This document shows, piece after piece, positions 61,437 through 64,000 of a DNA stretch of 64,000 nucleotides (its first letter is position 1; each line of letters opens with the position of its first letter). Below the pieces are notes generated by a model. It was not told where the DNA came from and ran no database searches. It saw only the letters and a list, made by a program, of their open reading frames with translations. The position numbers and the translations under genes are program-made. The stretch lies in the NCBI GenBank assembly GCA_963788325.1, contig CAWBGJ010000014.1:434001-498000 (forward strand), in the 5' to 3' direction. This DNA is from Prado023 sp963788325 (GTDB taxonomy: Bacteria; Actinomycetota; Actinomycetes; S36-B12; CAIYMF01).

Positions 61437-62153
61437 TCAGGACCGCCCGTCGTAGATGCGTTCCACGTCTGCCTCCGGGTCGCTGGCGAATGCCCAGAAG
61501 GCGTCGGCGATCCGGTCGGGGTCGAAGCGACCGCCGGGTCGGATGAACCCGTTGACTGTGAGCATGCGCAGCTCGATGCCATGGCCGGCCAGTTCCTGGG
61601 CCAGGGCCAGGCCCGCTGCCCGCAGGGCGGCCTTGCCCAGGGCGAGGACGCCGTACTCGCCGCGAGGGCTCAGCGCGATGCCACCGCCAGTCCACGTGAC
61701 CCGACCACCCGTGGAGATCAGCCCAGGCCGTGCCGACTGGGCGGCGACGACGGCGGCCAGGGCATTGACGTCCACGCTGGCGCGCAGGGTCGAGATGTCG
61801 GCGTCCAGCAGGCCGCCGGCATCCATCGACGCGTTGTGGTGGAGCAGGGAGAGCGGTCGCCACGCGTTGGCGCGACGGACGGCCGAGGCAAGGGCAGCGA
61901 GGTCCCCGACATCGAGCAGTTCCTCGCGGGCGATCCGACCAGCGGCGCGGACCGACCCGGCCGCGGGAGCGATGCTGGCGGTCGTGCGAGCCATGAGGGT
62001 GAGGTCATAGCCGGCTGCGGCGAACGTGCGCGCCAGGCTGGCGCCCAGGCCGGGGCCGACCCCGACGAGCACGGCGTGCGGCGCTGCTCCGCTGGGTTCG
62101 GGGGCCTGCATCGGGTCGCCTGCCGGACCGGCCACGCTGGGGTCATCGTTCAC
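61437..62153 (-). CDS. short-chain dehydrogenase-like protein with atypical active site
   Basis: About 238 residues. The Rossmann start AVLVGVGPGLGASLARTFAA has the SDR glycine pattern; LTLMARTTAS and LLDVGDLAALASAV follow. In the catalytic region, SPRGEYGVLALGKAALRAAG, the Lys that precedes A-A-L has Leu instead of Tyr four residues before it, while the nearest Tyr is seven before. So either the loop is altered or the enzyme is inactive. GTG 62153 lies 11 nt after the MscS stop; ATG 62111 is an alternative. Probably co-transcribed with MscS and DUF368 (gaps 10 and 2 nt). Confidence 0.78.
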   Translation of the reverse strand: MNDDPSVAGPAGDPMQAPEPSGAAPHAVLVGVGPGLGASLARTFAAAGYDLTLMARTTASIAPAAGSVRAAGRIAREELLDVGDLAALASAVRRANAWRPLSLLHHNASMDAGGLLDADISTLRASVDVNALAAVVAAQSARPGLISTGGRVTWTGGGIALSPRGEYGVLALGKAALRAAGLALAQELAGHGIELRMLTVNGFIRPGGRFDPDRIADAFWAFASDPEADVERIYDGRS

Positions 62154-62163
62154 GAGTGCGAGC

Positions 62164-63231
62164 CTAGGGTCGGGGTGTCGGCTGCGCAGCCCGGGCCGCG
62201 CCGCCTGCGTCGATCGAGTCGTCGGTGCGCAGCCACACGGTGCGCTGCGGGAAGGGGATGTCGATCCCGTTCTCATCGAAGGCCGCCTTGATCCGCTCGC
62301 GCAGGATGCGTGCGGCACTCCACTGCTGGCCGGGCTTGGTCTTGACGACCATCCGGATCACGACGCTGTCGACTCCGAGCTTCTCCACGCCCCACACCTC
62401 AGGAACCTCGAGCACCATGTCGCCGAACTCCGGGTCGGTGTCGAACTCCTGGCCGATGCGCTCCATGACCTCCTTGGCCAAGCCCACGTCCGATCCGTAG
62501 GCGATCCCGATGTCCAGCACCGTCCGCGACCAGTCCTGGCTCTGGTTGCCCACGCGCAGGATCTCGCCGTTGCGCACGAACCAGAGCACCCCGTCGACGG
62601 ACCGGAGCTTGGTCAGGCGCAGCTGCACCTCCTCGACAGTGCCGGTGGCATCGCCCACGTCCACCACGTCCCCGACGCTGTACTGGTCCTCCATCAGGAT
62701 GAAGATCCCGGCCAGGAAGTCGGCCACCAGCGACTGGGCACCGAAGCCCAGCGCCACGCCGACGATGCCGGCGCCGGCGATCAGGGGCCCAAGGTTGAAG
62801 CCCAGCTCGGCCATCAGGAGCAGGCCGGCCACCGAGTAGACGCCGATGCTGATCACGTTGTGGAACAGCGATCCCAGCGTGTGCGCTCGCTGGGCACCGC
62901 GTTCGGCTGCGATGACGCTGCCGCTCCCGACGCCGACCGCTGTCTGGGCTGCGTCCAGCTGCTGCTGGACCCGCCTGGCCACCACTCGGTCCACAGCCCT
63001 GACCAGCAGGGTCCGGATCGCGATGGCCATGACGAGGATGACCACCACCCGGATCGCGGTGGGCGCCACGTCGGTCACCCAGAAGTTCGGATCCGTCACC
63101 TGGTCGACCAGCTCGCCCAGGGCGTCGGCGTTGGGCGCGGGACTCGGGTCCGCGTTCGGGATGGCCGCGGTCGCCGGACGCAACCCGGTCGGGGGGAGGG
63201 TCCAGGGCATCGTCGACGTCAGCATGGTCAT
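62164..63231 (-). CDS. MscS-family mechanosensitive channel (second copy)
   Basis: About 355 residues. Hydrophobic helix VAPTAIRVVVILVMAIAIRT, a linker with basic residues, helix VISIGVYSVAGLLLMAELGF, pore helix GAGIVGVALGFGAQSLVADF, then the beta domain MEDQYSVGDVVDVGDATGTV, WFVRNGEILRVGNQSQDW and the C-terminal alpha/beta domain. It aligns closely with the protein at 20692-21675, but has an extra Pro-rich N-terminus. ATG 63231 has GGAAG 8 nt upstream; ATG 63225 is also possible. It heads a three-gene run with the SDR and DUF368 genes. Confidence 0.92.
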   Translation of the reverse strand: MTMLTSTMPWTLPPTGLRPATAAIPNADPSPAPNADALGELVDQVTDPNFWVTDVAPTAIRVVVILVMAIAIRTLLVRAVDRVVARRVQQQLDAAQTAVGVGSGSVIAAERGAQRAHTLGSLFHNVISIGVYSVAGLLLMAELGFNLGPLIAGAGIVGVALGFGAQSLVADFLAGIFILMEDQYSVGDVVDVGDATGTVEEVQLRLTKLRSVDGVLWFVRNGEILRVGNQSQDWSRTVLDIGIAYGSDVGLAKEVMERIGQEFDTDPEFGDMVLEVPEVWGVEKLGVDSVVIRMVVKTKPGQQWSAARILRERIKAAFDENGIDIPFPQRTVWLRTDDSIDAGGAARAAQPTPRP

Positions 63232-63310
63232 CGTCAGCTTCCGATCGGGAACATGTCCGAAGCAGTCTAGGTCGGTGGCCGATGCGCTCCCCCCGGTGTT
63301 GGATGGCGTC

Positions 63311-64000
63311 ATGAGCACCCCGCTGCCCGGCGTCCTGCCTGGCGTCCGGCTCGGTCATGACACGCTGACCCACGGCCCGACGGGTGTGACTGCCGTGCTG
63401 CTGCCCGAGGGCTCCACTGCTGGGGTCGACGTGCGCGGGGCTGCGCCGGGCACGCGGGAGACCGACCTGCTCGATCCGGTCAACACGATCCAGCACGCCG
63501 ACGCCCTCGTCCTGGCCGGTGGCAGCGCCTTCGGCCTGGCGGCCGCGGACGGGGTGATGGCGTGGCTCGAGGCGCACGGTCGCGGGGTACCGGTCGGACC
63601 GGTCCGGGTGCCCATCGTCCCGGCCGCGGTCATCTTCGACCTGGCCGTCGGGGACCCGCAGGTCCGGCCCGACGCGGACAGCGGGGCGCGGGCCTGTGCC
63701 GCCGCGGTCGACTGGGCCGAGGCCGAGCAGGGCAATGTCGGGGCCGGGGCCGGCGCAAGCGTGGGCAAGCTGCTCGGACCCGCGTGCGCCATGCGCGGAG
63801 GACTCGGGATCGCGACGATCGCCGCGCATGGGTTCACGATGGCCGCCGTCGTGGTGGTCAACGCGGTCGGGGATGTGGTGGACCCGGCCACCTCCGCGGT
63901 GCTCGCGGGCGCGCGGACGGCACCGGACAGCCTGCGCACCGCGGACGCGACGGCGACGCTGCTGGGGACGAGCGGGGGTGGTGGAGTCGGCGGGGGTGGC
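63311..64000 (+). CDS. P1 family peptidase (DmpA-like), 3' end outside window
   Basis: Open from ATG 63311 to the right edge, at least 230 residues. It belongs to the DmpA/L-aminopeptidase D-esterase family: MSTPLPGVLPGVRLGHDTLT, GPTGVTAVLLPEGSTAGVDV, RETDLLDPVNTIQHADALVL, AGGSAFGLAAADGVMAWLE, then GNVGAGAGASVGKLLGP. These N-terminal-nucleophile enzymes self-cleave at a Gly-Ser/Thr bond within the C-terminal third, so the nucleophile may be beyond the edge. It is divergent from the MscS gene with 79 nt between starts. Confidence 0.88.
   Translation, partial: MSTPLPGVLPGVRLGHDTLTHGPTGVTAVLLPEGSTAGVDVRGAAPGTRETDLLDPVNTIQHADALVLAGGSAFGLAAADGVMAWLEAHGRGVPVGPVRVPIVPAAVIFDLAVGDPQVRPDADSGARACAAAVDWAEAEQGNVGAGAGASVGKLLGPACAMRGGLGIATIAAHGFTMAAVVVVNAVGDVVDPATSAVLAGARTAPDSLRTADATATLLGTSGGGGVGGGG

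Noticed and set aside
1..64000. Mobile element, prophage or integration site
   Set aside because: No transposase, integrase, phage gene or tRNA-edge duplication was seen; base composition and codon use look uniform.

Overview
The window is a stretch of high-GC chromosome with dense gene packing, frequent GTG starts and many genes lacking a clear Shine-Dalgarno. Its gene families are characteristic of Actinomycetota: LCP protein, group II truncated haemoglobin, MT0933-type antitoxin, DUF2505, PF10081 hydrolase, type II NADH dehydrogenase and actinobacterial PepN. I cannot fix the genus. No rRNA, tRNA, CRISPR array, IS element or prophage was seen.

Layout. 1-5.1 kb: patatin and AI-2E exporter in a 4-nt overlap, a flavodoxin-fold reductase, a repeat-rich intergenic stretch, an acyl-CoA dehydrogenase, a MhuD-like monooxygenase and YceI. 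5.3-18.2 kb, mostly plus strand: PEBP, DUF1015, LCP, HerA-like ATPase, RocD, PBP4-type DacB, CYTH, RpiB (minus), CutC, PepN. 18.2-34.4 kb: MalQ, MscS, an SDR/DUF2867 protein, GlbO, a GH13 glucosidase, an AspT/YidE transporter, EttA, an SSB paralogue, a divergent RNase III-like protein, a MaoC-type dehydratase, DUF2505 and a frameshifted PF10081 hydrolase. 34.7-53.4 kb: a secondary-lipid (PUFA-synthase-like) locus. 53.5-64 kb: ROK kinase, transglutaminase, SulP, NDH-2, lipoprotein, DUF368, SDR, MscS, P1 peptidase.

The lipid locus is the outstanding part. A 33-bp palindrome precedes four co-directional genes: a PfaD-like flavin enoyl reductase, a 554-aa acyl-CoA dehydrogenase, a 9.2-kb megasynthase (KS-AT-KS-ACPx5-KR-DH, about 3066 aa) and a 1646-aa biotin/carboxyltransferase protein. 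A phosphopantetheinyl transferase lies on the opposite strand just beyond. Together they could supply malonyl-CoA, activate the ACPs, and elongate, reduce and dehydrate an acyl chain; no thioesterase is seen. The oddities are: all five ACPs have Thr in place of Ser at the pantetheine site; ACP2-3 and ACP4-5 are a near-identical 675-bp tandem duplication; two ACP linkers are encoded by a degenerate copy of a 49-bp palindrome that also occurs intergenically at 8451; the carboxylase keeps only a decayed remnant of its biotin carboxylase domain; and the megasynthase frame is broken twice, by a -1 and then a +1.

A third single-base frameshift lies in the PF10081 gene. Three breaks in 64 kb mean base-call error must be excluded before pseudogenisation is claimed.
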